A stretch of DNA of 64,000 nt, taken from positions 248,001 through 312,000 of the forward strand of contig NZ_JACHYB010000001.1 of the NCBI RefSeq assembly GCF_014192515.1, read 5' to 3'. Positions within the stretch are counted from its first letter, which is position 1, and each line of letters begins with the position of its first letter. This stretch comes from Microbacter margulisiae. Its GTDB lineage: Bacteria; Bacteroidota; Bacteroidia; Bacteroidales; Paludibacteraceae. A model generated the notes under the pieces. That model was not told the origin of the DNA and did no database searches. It saw only the letters and a list, made by a program, of their open reading frames with translations. The position numbers and the translations under genes were made by a program. Below are positions 43,680 to 52,771 of this stretch, in pieces.

Positions 43680-44360
43680 ATGGGTAATAAAATCATCTAT
43701 TTGACTGAAAGAGATAACTGGCAAAAGGATAATGCCCTGAATAACATTCTTATCAATCATTTGAAAAAGACACCCTACGAGATTCAATGGGAAGATCCGG
43801 CCGGCGAACTATTGTATCGTCTCCGAAGCTTTGAAAACAAGTTCGATGGATTGCCCCGCTTTGTCAGGAATATCAACTTGCGCGTGACGCAGCTATTGTA
43901 TGGTCTTTTCCATTGGAACTATTTTGCGTATTTATCGACCAGAAGAAATTTATCCATTGAGCTTCGCGCCGGCAAACTGAAAGAAAGGCTTTTGAAAATC
44001 AGTGGCAACAACGAAATCGTCATTCTCTCCCGATCTGCCGGAGGACGATGTTCATCCCTGATTGCCGATGAACTGCATATTAAGCATATTATATGCCTGA
44101 GTTATCCGTTTAAACATCCTGACAAGGGCAATGAACCGGAACGTTATCTGCACCTGGCAAATTTACAAACACCCATGCTGATTGTTCAGGGAGACAAAGA
44201 TGAGTATGGCGGGCTTGAAGTAAGAGATAAATACAGGCTTAGTCCAAGTGTGGAATTGTTTTTTGTCGATACAAATCATGATTTTAATCTTCATGAAAAG
44301 GATTGGAACAAAGTATTGGCTAAGATCAATGCGATCATTGAATGGGAACCCAATGAATGA
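43680..44360 (+). CDS. Alpha/beta-hydrolase family protein
   Basis: The 226-aa cytoplasmic protein shows a nucleophile elbow in IVILSRSAGGRCSS (Ser in SRSAG), a following strand HIICLSYPFKHP, the acid in PMLIVQGDKDEYGG and the His in FVDTNHDFNLHEKDW. The order Ser-Asp-His with KHP and LIVQGxxD resembles KANL3/Tex30-like hydrolases. The N-terminal 90 residues are not conserved and may form a cap. Substrate unknown. Confidence 0.72.
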   Translation: MGNKIIYLTERDNWQKDNALNNILINHLKKTPYEIQWEDPAGELLYRLRSFENKFDGLPRFVRNINLRVTQLLYGLFHWNYFAYLSTRRNLSIELRAGKLKERLLKISGNNEIVILSRSAGGRCSSLIADELHIKHIICLSYPFKHPDKGNEPERYLHLANLQTPMLIVQGDKDEYGGLEVRDKYRLSPSVELFFVDTNHDFNLHEKDWNKVLAKINAIIEWEPNE

Positions 44361-44405
44361 TTGAACAGGAATGGAAATACCTATAAATTAATTTAATGGC
44401 AGAAA

Positions 44406-44825
44406 ATGAGTAAGGGATTTTTTATCAATAAGAATGCACAGCCAACCGATGCAGAAATTGAAGATACGGTTGGCAAAGCCCAGGAAGTATGGTTCCTGAT
44501 ACTTCAGTATCTGACTCATGAATTGCATCTGAAAAGGGATTGGAAATTCTATGGAGTGAATTATGGTTGGGCATTGCGGTTCAACAAATCAGGCAAATCG
44601 GTTGTTGCCATCTATCCCGACAAGAATGGCATAACTGTTCAGATAATCCTTAATAAACACCAGGTAGCGTTTGCTTTAGTGTCTGGCCTGGATACACGAA
44701 TTATCCAAATCATTGAGGATACTGAGTCAATATATGAAGGTAAATGGATCTATGTAAAGATTGATGATAATACCGGGATAAATGAGATTCTGAAACTAAT
44801 AGACATAAGGATAAAAATAAAATAA
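44406..44825 (+). CDS. DUF3788 family protein
   Basis: The 139-aa protein matches DUF3788 by its order: PTDAEIEDTVGKAQEVWFLILQYL, DWKFYGVNYGWALRFNKSGKSVVAIYPD and a C-terminal KWIYVKIDD. Members are small cytoplasmic proteins of unknown function, frequent in Bacteroidota and clostridia. It lies 45 bp after the hydrolase and may be cotranscribed. Confidence 0.78.
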   Translation: MSKGFFINKNAQPTDAEIEDTVGKAQEVWFLILQYLTHELHLKRDWKFYGVNYGWALRFNKSGKSVVAIYPDKNGITVQIILNKHQVAFALVSGLDTRIIQIIEDTESIYEGKWIYVKIDDNTGINEILKLIDIRIKIK

Positions 44826-44959
44826 CCTCATGTTGGAAATGCCGCCTCTTCCCGATATTTACACAAAGGATGAATTTGCACAGGTTATGCTTAATGCCTA
44901 CATTTGAACCTCCCAAAAATAAACGGGAACGCGGAGCAGAACTTCAAAGCATAAAGCCT

Positions 44960-45463
44960 ATGGCAGACTTACAATTCAGGGATGCAACGTATGCCGATTT
45001 GACAATCATTGTTGAGATTTACAACTCTACCATTGCTTCACGCATGGTCACTGCTGACACGGAACCGGTGACTGTGGAAAGCAGACAAAAATGGTTTGAT
45101 GAACATCAACCGGACAAAAGACCTCTTTGGATGGTGGAGGATGAACAGCGGCAAACGATCGGGTGGGTGAGTTTTCAATCCTTTTATGGACGGCCTGCCT
45201 ACGATGCAACCGTCGAAATCAGCATCTATCTGGACGCAGTTCACCGGGGAAAAGGACTGGGAAAGGAAATCCTCCGTTACTGCATTGAAAAAGCGCCGGA
45301 CTTTGGCGTCAGGACATTGCTCGCGTTTATATTCTCCCATAACGAACCCAGTTTGCAATTGTTCCGGCATTTCGGATTTGAAGAGTGGGCTCTCCTGCCC
45401 AACATTGCCAACCTTGACGGTCAGGAAAGAGGATTGATCATTCTGGGAAAACGGATTGACTGA
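44960..45463 (+). CDS. GNAT-family N-acetyltransferase (phosphinothricin acetyltransferase-like)
   Basis: From the ATG at 44960 the protein is 167 aa: LQFRDATYADLTIIVEIYNSTI, TVEISIYLDAVHRGKGLGKEIL with the acetyl-CoA loop RGKGLG, and HNEPSLQLFRHFGFEEWALLPN near the C-terminus. This is the Pat/YncA-like subgroup that N-acetylates small amines. The frame is open from 44870, but the extra residues are unlike the family. The exact substrate is not readable. Confidence 0.83.
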   Translation: MADLQFRDATYADLTIIVEIYNSTIASRMVTADTEPVTVESRQKWFDEHQPDKRPLWMVEDEQRQTIGWVSFQSFYGRPAYDATVEISIYLDAVHRGKGLGKEILRYCIEKAPDFGVRTLLAFIFSHNEPSLQLFRHFGFEEWALLPNIANLDGQERGLIILGKRID

Positions 45464-45523
45464 GGAGAATGGGCTGTTGCAAGTGTGGCGGATTAAAAAA
45501 TAAATGATGGACGAATAAAACGG

Positions 45524-46837
45524 ATGAAGCATTATAAAGCGGAAATATGGGATAAGATACAAAAAGGCTTTGAAGCATTTAATGATCATTGCTTGCACGG
45601 GGTTATTCGCTTTGAAGGATTCCTGGATATGGAGGCATTACGCAAAGCGATTTGGCAGACAAGCATTCTTGTCCCGATCATTCGTTGCCGGTTTGTAACC
45701 GATGAGAAGCATGCCCGGTGGGAAGAGATGGATCAATGTACGACAGATGATTTATTTTCCATTATAGAAGTTCATCTTTCCGGATTAGAAGCTGAGAAAC
45801 GTATCGAATCCATCATGACGCAAAAGATTGATGAGACTACCGGCCCCCAACTGTCTGTTACACTTTTGCGTAACAACGGTCATGGTGATGATACGCTTAG
45901 TGTTATGCTCAACCACATGGTTTGCGATGGCGCGGGGTTCAAACAATTCCTCTACTTATTATGCCATCAATACAATCTGGCAATGAGTGGAGAAAAAGAT
46001 ACAAAGGACTACGCTTACCTTCTTCAGAGATCAGATCGACAGGTTTATGCAGATTTGACCATTAAGGATTACCGGAAAGTTATTACAGCGCCTTTTTATT
46101 TGGAAAAACAATCTCCAATGATTCGCATCCCTTTCGGCAATGAATGCCAGCCAATGCATCCCCATATTCTTATTCGTACGGTTTCGGAAGAAGAGTTGAA
46201 GCATCTGGTAGCCTTTGCTAAAACAAACTGCTGTACCCTGAATGACTTGTTTATGGCAGCCGTATACAGGACTATCGATCATGAACTGGAAATTTCGGGT
46301 TCTCTTCCTGTCATTCTTTCCTGTCCGATAGATTTACGTCGATATATTAAGGATAAACAACATATTGGCCTTTGCAATCTCTCTTCTTCTGTATGGTGTA
46401 ATATTGGTTTGGATTTGGGGAATGACATGATCGAAACGACACAAAAGGTAAGGGATGCCATGGGACGGATAAAAAAGAATTATCCCGGATTGAAGAATTT
46501 TTATTTTTTGAATGCACTTATGCGGTGGTATCCTTATGCAGCTTTTGAGAAACGAATAAAAACCAGTTTTCCGAATCCTCTGATCGGAATTACAAACACT
46601 GGCATTCTGGATAGCAAGGAGTTATTGTTTAACGGTGTCCGTATAAGAAATGCTTTTATTAATGGGTCGATAAAATATCCGCCTTATTTTCAGATTGCAT
46701 TCAGTACATACGAAAGTGAGTTGACTATTTCGATTAACCAATATTGTGCCGATATGGATTTACCGAAAATAGAGTCATTTTTATCCTTCTTCAAAACCCA
46801 ATTGCTTAGTGCAACAGCCTCTTTGGACAGGGATTGA
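45524..46837 (+). CDS. Condensation-domain-like acyltransferase
   Basis: The 437-aa protein has the HxxxD acyltransferase motif in LNHMVCDGAGFKQFLYLLC, preceded by LDMEALRKAIWQTSILVPIIRCRFV. A later LNDLFMAAVYRTI and PVILSCPIDLRRYI fit the second half of the CoA-dependent acyltransferase fold (NRPS condensation, PapA, alcohol acetyltransferase). No carrier or adenylation domain is nearby, so it is a stand-alone acyltransferase. It ends the plus-strand block before the right-hand interspersed repeat. Confidence 0.75.
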   Translation: MKHYKAEIWDKIQKGFEAFNDHCLHGVIRFEGFLDMEALRKAIWQTSILVPIIRCRFVTDEKHARWEEMDQCTTDDLFSIIEVHLSGLEAEKRIESIMTQKIDETTGPQLSVTLLRNNGHGDDTLSVMLNHMVCDGAGFKQFLYLLCHQYNLAMSGEKDTKDYAYLLQRSDRQVYADLTIKDYRKVITAPFYLEKQSPMIRIPFGNECQPMHPHILIRTVSEEELKHLVAFAKTNCCTLNDLFMAAVYRTIDHELEISGSLPVILSCPIDLRRYIKDKQHIGLCNLSSSVWCNIGLDLGNDMIETTQKVRDAMGRIKKNYPGLKNFYFLNALMRWYPYAAFEKRIKTSFPNPLIGITNTGILDSKELLFNGVRIRNAFINGSIKYPPYFQIAFSTYESELTISINQYCADMDLPKIESFLSFFKTQLLSATASLDRD

Positions 46838-46980
46838 AGAAAAGAGTCAAGAGTTGAAAATCCGAAGCCAAAAAGCAGCGATTGAAAGTGAAGGTGTAAA
46901 ACCAGGAAATCTGTTGACAGCAATTTAACAGTGATTTCATAGTTTCCTGACTTCAAATTTTCATTGTCAATTGATTTTTC

Positions 46981-47122
46981 AACCCCTCCGCTTTGCTCGT
47001 CCCCTTTCACCAAAGGGGACAGCACTTGAGCATAATGTTTTGGTAACCACGGTAGCATTGCTTGCTTTGGCAGATTGTTCTGCCCTCCTGATGAAGGGAA
47101 GTACCCGAGGAGGTAGGGTTAG
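46981..47122 (-). repeat. ~145-bp interspersed repeat, right copy (inverted)
   Basis: Read on the minus strand it runs CTAACCCTACC, GGGTACTTCCCTTCATCAG, CCAAAACATTATGCTCAAG, the hairpin GTCCCCTTTGGTGAAAGGGG and AGCGGAGGGGTTG, matching 33167-33312. Confidence 0.8.
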
Positions 47123-47220
47123 ATATTCCATGAGGTGAATTTGTTTTTCGGCGCGGGATGCCAAAGCATATATTAAGGAAATATGGCTCGGGACTTTCCC
47201 ATGTTCTGGGAAATATTTGC

Positions 47221-47228
47221 TAACTTTG
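47221..47228 (+). promoter_or_regulatory. TAACTTTG -7 box of the heme operon
   Basis: It fits TAnnTTTG and lies 240 bp before hemA. The -33 spacing is not clean (TTTC about 22 bp upstream). Confidence 0.4.
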
Positions 47229-47468
47229 AACTTTCTTTTATTTTCTTCTATAGCGATGTAATTGGTTTATTACCTTGCATTTATTCGCTCATGCCATAAT
47301 TCCCCTCCAGGGAAGTTCAGGAGAAAGATGATGGTTTTGGCAATGCAATAACGATTCACCGTTGGGAAGAAAGGGAATAAAAGCAACAGGTAGTCCATTC
47401 ATCCTGCATACGAAGCTGTGATGGATAGCATCTTGAAACCATTCAAGATAACGAAAAAGAGATAATTT

Positions 47469-48776
47469 ATGCACTTGATTGTAGTTGGGTTAAACCATAA
47501 GACAGCAGATGTTGAGATTCGTGAGAGATGTTATTTCCCTAATGAAACGTTACCAAAATCCTTTGACTTACTGAAAGCTTATCCATCTCTTAGCGGGGCG
47601 GTGATCCTCTCCACCTGCAACCGTGTGGAGATTTATGCATCGGTGGTAAATGTAAAAGCCGGCTTTGACGATATCACCGACTTTATATCCTGCTACCATT
47701 CCATTCCCCGGGAAACGCTTACGCCTTTCCTTTACAAAAAGAACTGTCAAAATGCTGTCAACCACCTGTTCAAGGTGATATCCGGGATTGATTCGATGGT
47801 GATTGGCGAATACCAGATTCAGGGACAGGTGAGAGATTCCTATTATGCTGCACAAAGTAATAACGCGACAGACAGCTACCTGAACAAGGTTTTTCAAAGT
47901 GCCATAAACACCGGGAAACGCATCCGTAGCGAAACGGCTATTGGACAAGGAACAGTTTCTGTTGCCACGCTCGCCACGGAACTGATCAAAAAGGTTTTCA
48001 GCGAAAGAAAGCGTTTTCATGTGTTGCTGATCGGGGCGGGCAAGATGGCCGGACTCACTGCAGCTAACCTGCAGGAATTCAACGGATGCTCCATCATCAT
48101 TGCTAACCGGTCGTTAACGAAAGCGGAGGAGTTGGCTGTCCGGTTCAATGGGAAGGTAACGGCATACGACAAGCGCTACGAGGCTATTCAGGAGGCCGAT
48201 GTCATTATTGTCTCGACCGCTTCCGAAAATTACACCGTACAGTTTGAAGAGGTGGCAAAGCTGATGCAGCTCCATCCGACCCGCACCAAGATGTTTATCG
48301 ACCTTTCGTTGCCGCGTAACATCGATCCGGCTATTAACCGGATTGAAAATTGCATGGTGTATTCCATCGACGATATCAATCAGATGATTGACCTCAACGT
48401 TTCGAAGCGGCAGATGGAAATTGAACAGGCCGAGAAGATTATTTCCGAAGTATCCGAAGATTATTACAACTGGTATTATGCCCAGATCATCATGCCGACG
48501 ATGCATGAGATAAAAAGTAAACTGGATATATTGAAAACAAGTACTATTGCGAATTATAAAAGTACTTTCGGGGCAATGACCGACACTCAGCAGGGACTGA
48601 TACAGGAGATGATGGATGCCTATTCGGAGAAGCTCATCCGGGTAATCATGAAAAATATCAAGACGGTTACTTCAAAGGACGATATGGTTACCATCGTGGA
48701 AGCGCTGAAAAACACGTTGAGCGTAGATACGGCCATCAATGAAGAGATTCAAAGTTTCAAAAAGAGAGAACAATGA
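47469..48776 (+). CDS. hemA: Glutamyl-tRNA reductase
   Basis: The 435-aa enzyme reduces Glu-tRNA(Glu) to glutamate-1-semialdehyde, the first step of C5-pathway heme synthesis. The signature LNHKTADVEIRER and the catalytic cysteine in ILSTCNRVEIY (Cys50) are present. The SGIDSMVIGEYQIQGQVR motif, the NADPH-binding LLIGAGKMAGLTAANL and a helical dimerisation tail follow. Its TGA overlaps the hemC ATG by four bases (ATGA). It is the first gene of hemACDBLE. Confidence 0.95.
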   Translation: MHLIVVGLNHKTADVEIRERCYFPNETLPKSFDLLKAYPSLSGAVILSTCNRVEIYASVVNVKAGFDDITDFISCYHSIPRETLTPFLYKKNCQNAVNHLFKVISGIDSMVIGEYQIQGQVRDSYYAAQSNNATDSYLNKVFQSAINTGKRIRSETAIGQGTVSVATLATELIKKVFSERKRFHVLLIGAGKMAGLTAANLQEFNGCSIIIANRSLTKAEELAVRFNGKVTAYDKRYEAIQEADVIIVSTASENYTVQFEEVAKLMQLHPTRTKMFIDLSLPRNIDPAINRIENCMVYSIDDINQMIDLNVSKRQMEIEQAEKIISEVSEDYYNWYYAQIIMPTMHEIKSKLDILKTSTIANYKSTFGAMTDTQQGLIQEMMDAYSEKLIRVIMKNIKTVTSKDDMVTIVEALKNTLSVDTAINEEIQSFKKREQ

Positions 48777-49696
48777 AGAAATACAGGGTTGCCTCCCGTC
48801 CGAGTTTACTGGCATTTTCCCAAACGGAGCAAACAGTCCGTTTACTTCAGGAGCGGTTTCCCCAGTATGCTTTTGAAATTATCAAATTCACAACGCATGG
48901 CGATCGTCAAACGGATACTCCACTTACATCTTTCGGGGGCACCGGTGTATTTGTAAAAGAACTTGAGACGGCGCTGCTGGAAGGAAAAGCCGATTTTGCC
49001 ATTCACAGCCTGAAAGATGTCCCGAGTATTCAACCGGAGGGATTGACGCTGGCCTCTTTCCCGAAACGGGAGGATCCGAGGGATGTAATCCTGATGAGGG
49101 ACGACTCTATCAGCGATTTCAGGCAACTCGACGAACATTGCATCATTGGTACGGGAAGCCCCCGGCGGATATTGCAACTGAAACAACAGAAAAAAGAGGC
49201 GCTCTATGCCGACTTGCGCGGAAATATTGATACGCGGCTCAGGAAACTGAACGAAGGACAATATGATGCTATCGTGGTAGCTGCTGCCGGTTTGAAACGC
49301 ATTGGAAAAGTGATTCCCGAGAATGGCTATCTGCCGGTAGAGGTTTGCATTCCGGCTATAGGACAGGGAGCACTAGCCATCGAATGCCGGAAAGACGATC
49401 GGGAGACATATGACATATTGCGTGCCATCAATGATGCGGAAACGGAGACAAGCGTCATTGCCGAAAGGAGTTTCATGCTGACCGTCGGCGGAGGATGCAA
49501 GTTCCCACTGGCGGCTTATGCCACGATTGAGGGAAGCAACATCCGCCTGCGAACCATGACGGGAGATCATATTACCGGGAAAATTGTTTATTATACCGGC
49601 CTGGCGCCGGTGACAGAAGCAGAACATTTAGGCATTGCATCCGCACATGCCGTTATGAAGCTTGCAAAAGAGCAGGGAATTATATTGCAGAATTGA
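48773..49696 (+). CDS. hemC: Porphobilinogen deaminase (hydroxymethylbilane synthase)
   Basis: The 307-aa enzyme links four porphobilinogens into hydroxymethylbilane. Family motifs: RVASRPSLLAFSQTE, FVKELETALLEGKADFAIHSLKDVP, GTGSPRR, YADLRGNIDTRLRKL, and the dipyrromethane-cofactor cysteine in TVGGGCKFPLAAYA. The start overlaps hemA and its stop overlaps hemD by one base (TGATG), so the genes are translationally coupled. Confidence 0.95.
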   Translation: MKKYRVASRPSLLAFSQTEQTVRLLQERFPQYAFEIIKFTTHGDRQTDTPLTSFGGTGVFVKELETALLEGKADFAIHSLKDVPSIQPEGLTLASFPKREDPRDVILMRDDSISDFRQLDEHCIIGTGSPRRILQLKQQKKEALYADLRGNIDTRLRKLNEGQYDAIVVAAAGLKRIGKVIPENGYLPVEVCIPAIGQGALAIECRKDDRETYDILRAINDAETETSVIAERSFMLTVGGGCKFPLAAYATIEGSNIRLRTMTGDHITGKIVYYTGLAPVTEAEHLGIASAHAVMKLAKEQGIILQN

Positions 49697-50463
49697 TGCG
49701 GCCACTTTCAGGCAAAATAGTCATATTGACCCAGCCTCTTGCTGATGATGACTCCTTGTCATCGCATCTGGAGCAAGTGGGAGCGGAAATAATTCGTTAT
49801 CCGTTGATTGAGATTATGCCTACGCGTGAATCCCCGGAGAAACATTCGGTTTTTTCACAAATTGCTTCTTATACATATATTATTTTTACCAGTAAAAACG
49901 GGGTAAGCTATTTCTTCGAATATGCTGCCGGAAGCAATACCCGGAAAGATATCCGGGAGGAGGTCCGTTATGCTGCGATTGGGAATAAGACAGCCGCTGA
50001 ATTACAAAAATATGGCATTCAGGCTTCTTATGTAAGCCGGGGAAATACGTCGGAAGATTTTGTGCAGGAGCTGCTGCAACAAAACATTACCGGACAAGAG
50101 ATATTGCTTCCGTTGGGGACGCTGGCGCCTGACACGTTGGAACAGTCGCTTTCGTCCTATAACGTGGTGACCCGCCTGAATGTTTATGAGACAAGATATG
50201 TTTCAATCATTCCTCCTGAAATTATAGCCCGGATTGAGGGAAACCGGTATGATTTGATTATCTTTACGAGCCCTTCGGCTATAGAGAGCTTTATGCATTT
50301 CATGCAACAGGCAGGGATCAGGGGGGATTTTCGTATGGCATGCATTGGCAAGACCACTGCACGCAAAGCTACGGAAATGGGAATTCAACCGCTGCTTGTA
50401 TCGTCAAAACCCGACGGGGCTGTCTTTGCCAAAGAAATTTATTCTTATTTATCAACCCTATAA
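49696..50463 (+). CDS. hemD: Uroporphyrinogen-III synthase
   Basis: The 255-aa protein has the weakly conserved HemD fold: VILTQPLADDDSLSSHLEQVGAEIIRYPLIEI, YIIFTSKNGVSYFFEYA, LPLGTLAPDTLEQSL and DLIIFTSPSAIESFMHFM. It closes hydroxymethylbilane to uroporphyrinogen III. Sequence identity in this family is low, but position between hemC and hemB makes the call firm. ATG 49696 is preferred to TTG 49693. Confidence 0.88.
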   Translation: MRPLSGKIVILTQPLADDDSLSSHLEQVGAEIIRYPLIEIMPTRESPEKHSVFSQIASYTYIIFTSKNGVSYFFEYAAGSNTRKDIREEVRYAAIGNKTAAELQKYGIQASYVSRGNTSEDFVQELLQQNITGQEILLPLGTLAPDTLEQSLSSYNVVTRLNVYETRYVSIIPPEIIARIEGNRYDLIIFTSPSAIESFMHFMQQAGIRGDFRMACIGKTTARKATEMGIQPLLVSSKPDGAVFAKEIYSYLSTL

Positions 50464-50475
50464 AATATAGTTATT

Positions 50476-51456
50476 ATGTCATTTCCACAAACTCGTCTGA
50501 GAAGACTTCGTATGAATCCAATCATTCGTAACATGGTAACAGAAACCACTCTGAATGTTTCGGATCTGATTATGCCGTTATTCGTGTGTCCGGGAGAAAA
50601 CGTAAAAAATCCGATTAATTCCATGCCCGGAAACTATCAAATGTCGGTCGATCTGTTGGTGGAAGAATGCAAGGATCTCCTGGAAAATGGGGTCAAAGCA
50701 GTTCTTTTGTTTGGAATCCCCGATCATAAAGATGAAACAGGTTTGGTTGCCTGCGAACATAATGGTATCGTGCAGCAGGCCATCAGGGCGCTGAGAGCGC
50801 GTTTCGGCAAGGATATCCTGATTATTGTTGATGTTTGCAATTGCGAATATACCACGCACGGCCATTGCGGAACCGTTGTGAATGGAGAGGTCGATAACGA
50901 TCTGACGCTGGAAACGCTTGCCATGCAGTCCCTGTCGCTTGCCAAAGCCGGAGCGGATGTCATTGCTCCGAGTGATATGATGGACGGCAGGATACAACGT
51001 ATCCGCAAAGAACTGGATGATAACGGATTTTTCAATACTCCGATCATCTCTTATGCCGCTAAATTTGCTTCCGCGTTTTATGGCCCGTTCCGCGAAGCTG
51101 CTGAATCAGCCCCGAAGTTTGGCGACAGGAAAAGCTATCAGATGAATCCTGCCAACAGTAACGAAGCCATGCGCGAAATAGCGCTTGACATTGAAGAGGG
51201 AGCCGATATGATTATGGTGAAACCGGCAATGAGCTACATGGATATCATCTACCGTGCCAAAACGACGTTCAATATTCCGGTGGTTGCCTATAACGTTAGC
51301 GGGGAGTTTTCGATGGTGAAGGCTGCCGGAGCTAATGGATGGATTGACGAAGAGCGTATCATGCTGGAAGTTGTCACATCCATTAAGCGGGCAGGAGCGG
51401 ATCTCGTCATCACTTATTTTGCCAAGGATATTGCCAAAATATTGAACAGAAAATAA
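50476..51456 (+). CDS. hemB: Delta-aminolevulinic acid dehydratase (porphobilinogen synthase)
   Basis: The 326-aa enzyme condenses two ALA molecules. It carries three zinc-site cysteines in [14 protein letters not shown], the motif [10 protein letters not shown], and the Schiff-base lysine in [15 protein letters not shown]. With all three cysteines it belongs to the zinc-dependent type rather than the Mg-only DxD type. It lies 12 bp after hemD and 13 bp before hemL. Confidence 0.95.
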   Translation: MSFPQTRLRRLRMNPIIRNMVTETTLNVSDLIMPLFVCPGENVKNPINSMPGNYQMSVDLLVEECKDLLENGVKAVLLFGIPDHKDETGLVACEHNGIVQQAIRALRARFGKDILIIVDVCNCEYTTHGHCGTVVNGEVDNDLTLETLAMQSLSLAKAGADVIAPSDMMDGRIQRIRKELDDNGFFNTPIISYAAKFASAFYGPFREAAESAPKFGDRKSYQMNPANSNEAMREIALDIEEGADMIMVKPAMSYMDIIYRAKTTFNIPVVAYNVSGEFSMVKAAGANGWIDEERIMLEVVTSIKRAGADLVITYFAKDIAKILNRK

Positions 51457-51469
51457 GATCTATCATAAG

Positions 51470-52768
51470 ATGAATAAAAAGAAAAGCCTCTCTGCCTACG
51501 AAAAAGCGTGTGAACTGATTCCAGGTGGAGTGAATTCTCCGGTAAGGGCGTTTAAAAGCGTCGGCGGCAAACCGGTCTTTATTGAAAAAGCCAAAGGTTC
51601 AAAGGTTTTTGACATTGACGGAAACGCCTATATTGATTACGTCGGTTCCTGGGGGCCCATGATTCTGGGACATGCTTACGAGCCAATTGTGGAAACAATA
51701 CGCAGGCAAGCCCTTGACGGCACCAGTTACGGAGCTCCGACCCTGTTGGAGACAAGGATGGCGGAACTGATTGTTTCTATGGTTCCTTCTGTCGAAATGG
51801 TGCGGATGGTAAACTCTGGAACAGAAGCTACCATGAGCGCTATTCGTCTGGCCAGAGGTTATACGGAAAGGAATAAAATCATCAAGTTTGCAGGCTGCTA
51901 CCATGGGCATGGCGATAGCTTTCTGATTAAAGCCGGCTCCGGAGCCGTCACATTAGGTTTGCCGGACAGTCCTGGAGTGACGGAAAGCATTGCAAAAGAT
52001 ACCCTGACCGCCGAGTATAACAATATTCAGTCGGTGGAGGCATTGTTTGACGCCTATCCAGGCGAGATTGCCGCTGTCATTGTTGAGCCTGTTGCGGGCA
52101 ACATGGGCGTTGTGTTGCCGGAACTTTCCTTCCTGAAGGGATTGCGCGAACTAACTACGAGATACCATGCCCTTTTGATTTTTGACGAGGTCATTACGGG
52201 ATTCCGTCTGGCCAAAGGAGGCGCTCAGGAATACTTTGGCATTGTGCCTGACCTGACTACGCTGGGGAAAATCATTGGCGGCGGTCTGCCGGTAGGCGCT
52301 TACGGAGGGAAAAAAGAGATCATGCAGCAACTGGCTCCGGTAGGGCCCGTTTATCAGGCGGGAACATTGTCGGGCAATCCTTTGGCGATGGCTGCCGGTA
52401 TCGTGATGCTGGAAACGTTGAACAACAATCCTTCCATCTATACGGAGCTTGACAGAAAAGCCGGCAAGCTGGCACAGGGCATCAGGAATAATTTGCAGAA
52501 AACAGGTATTCCCGGCGTTGTTAATCGTGCCGGTTCGCTGATGACCTTGTTTTTTACGAACCTGAGCGGGGTTAAATCCTTTGATGATGTGATGCAGTCG
52601 GACAAGCAACGCTATGCTGCTTATTTTCAATCCTCGCTGGAGGCAGGGATTTACCTGGCGCCTTCGCAATTTGAAGCTGCATTTGTTTCGCATGCGCATA
52701 CCGACGAAGAGATTGAACGGACGATTGATGCCAGTTACCGGGCATTGCAACATTTAGCCGATCATTAA
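51470..52768 (+). CDS. hemL: Glutamate-1-semialdehyde 2,1-aminomutase
   Basis: The 432-aa PLP enzyme converts glutamate-1-semialdehyde to 5-aminolevulinate. Motifs: [61 protein letters not shown] and the PLP lysine in [18 protein letters not shown]. The combination is specific to HemL among class III aminotransferases. hemE follows 3 bp later. Confidence 0.95.
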   Translation: MNKKKSLSAYEKACELIPGGVNSPVRAFKSVGGKPVFIEKAKGSKVFDIDGNAYIDYVGSWGPMILGHAYEPIVETIRRQALDGTSYGAPTLLETRMAELIVSMVPSVEMVRMVNSGTEATMSAIRLARGYTERNKIIKFAGCYHGHGDSFLIKAGSGAVTLGLPDSPGVTESIAKDTLTAEYNNIQSVEALFDAYPGEIAAVIVEPVAGNMGVVLPELSFLKGLRELTTRYHALLIFDEVITGFRLAKGGAQEYFGIVPDLTTLGKIIGGGLPVGAYGGKKEIMQQLAPVGPVYQAGTLSGNPLAMAAGIVMLETLNNNPSIYTELDRKAGKLAQGIRNNLQKTGIPGVVNRAGSLMTLFFTNLSGVKSFDDVMQSDKQRYAAYFQSSLEAGIYLAPSQFEAAFVSHAHTDEEIERTIDASYRALQHLADH

Positions 52769-52771
52769 ATT

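Larger units (their letters stand above)
46838..47468. other. Gene-free gap before the heme operon
   Basis: 631 bp. The left part (46850-46975) holds degenerate repeats shared with 26.2-26.5 kb and 33.04 kb. The middle is the right copy of the ~145-bp repeat. The right part is a ~240-nt leader of hemA that begins at a TAACTTTG box; I see no match to a known riboswitch in it. Confidence 0.5.

Noticed and set aside
44830..44907. 25-codon frame before the GNAT gene (MLEMPPLPDIYTKDEFAQVM...)
   Set aside because: Too short and without a family match; at most a gene remnant.
33313..47000. Prophage or conjugative element
   Set aside because: No capsid, portal, terminase, integrase, relaxase or tra-type genes are visible; only IS elements and cassette-like genes.
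47229..47468. Cobalamin or other riboswitch in the hemA leader
   Set aside because: No B12 box or other conserved core recognised by eye; kept only as an unexplained leader.
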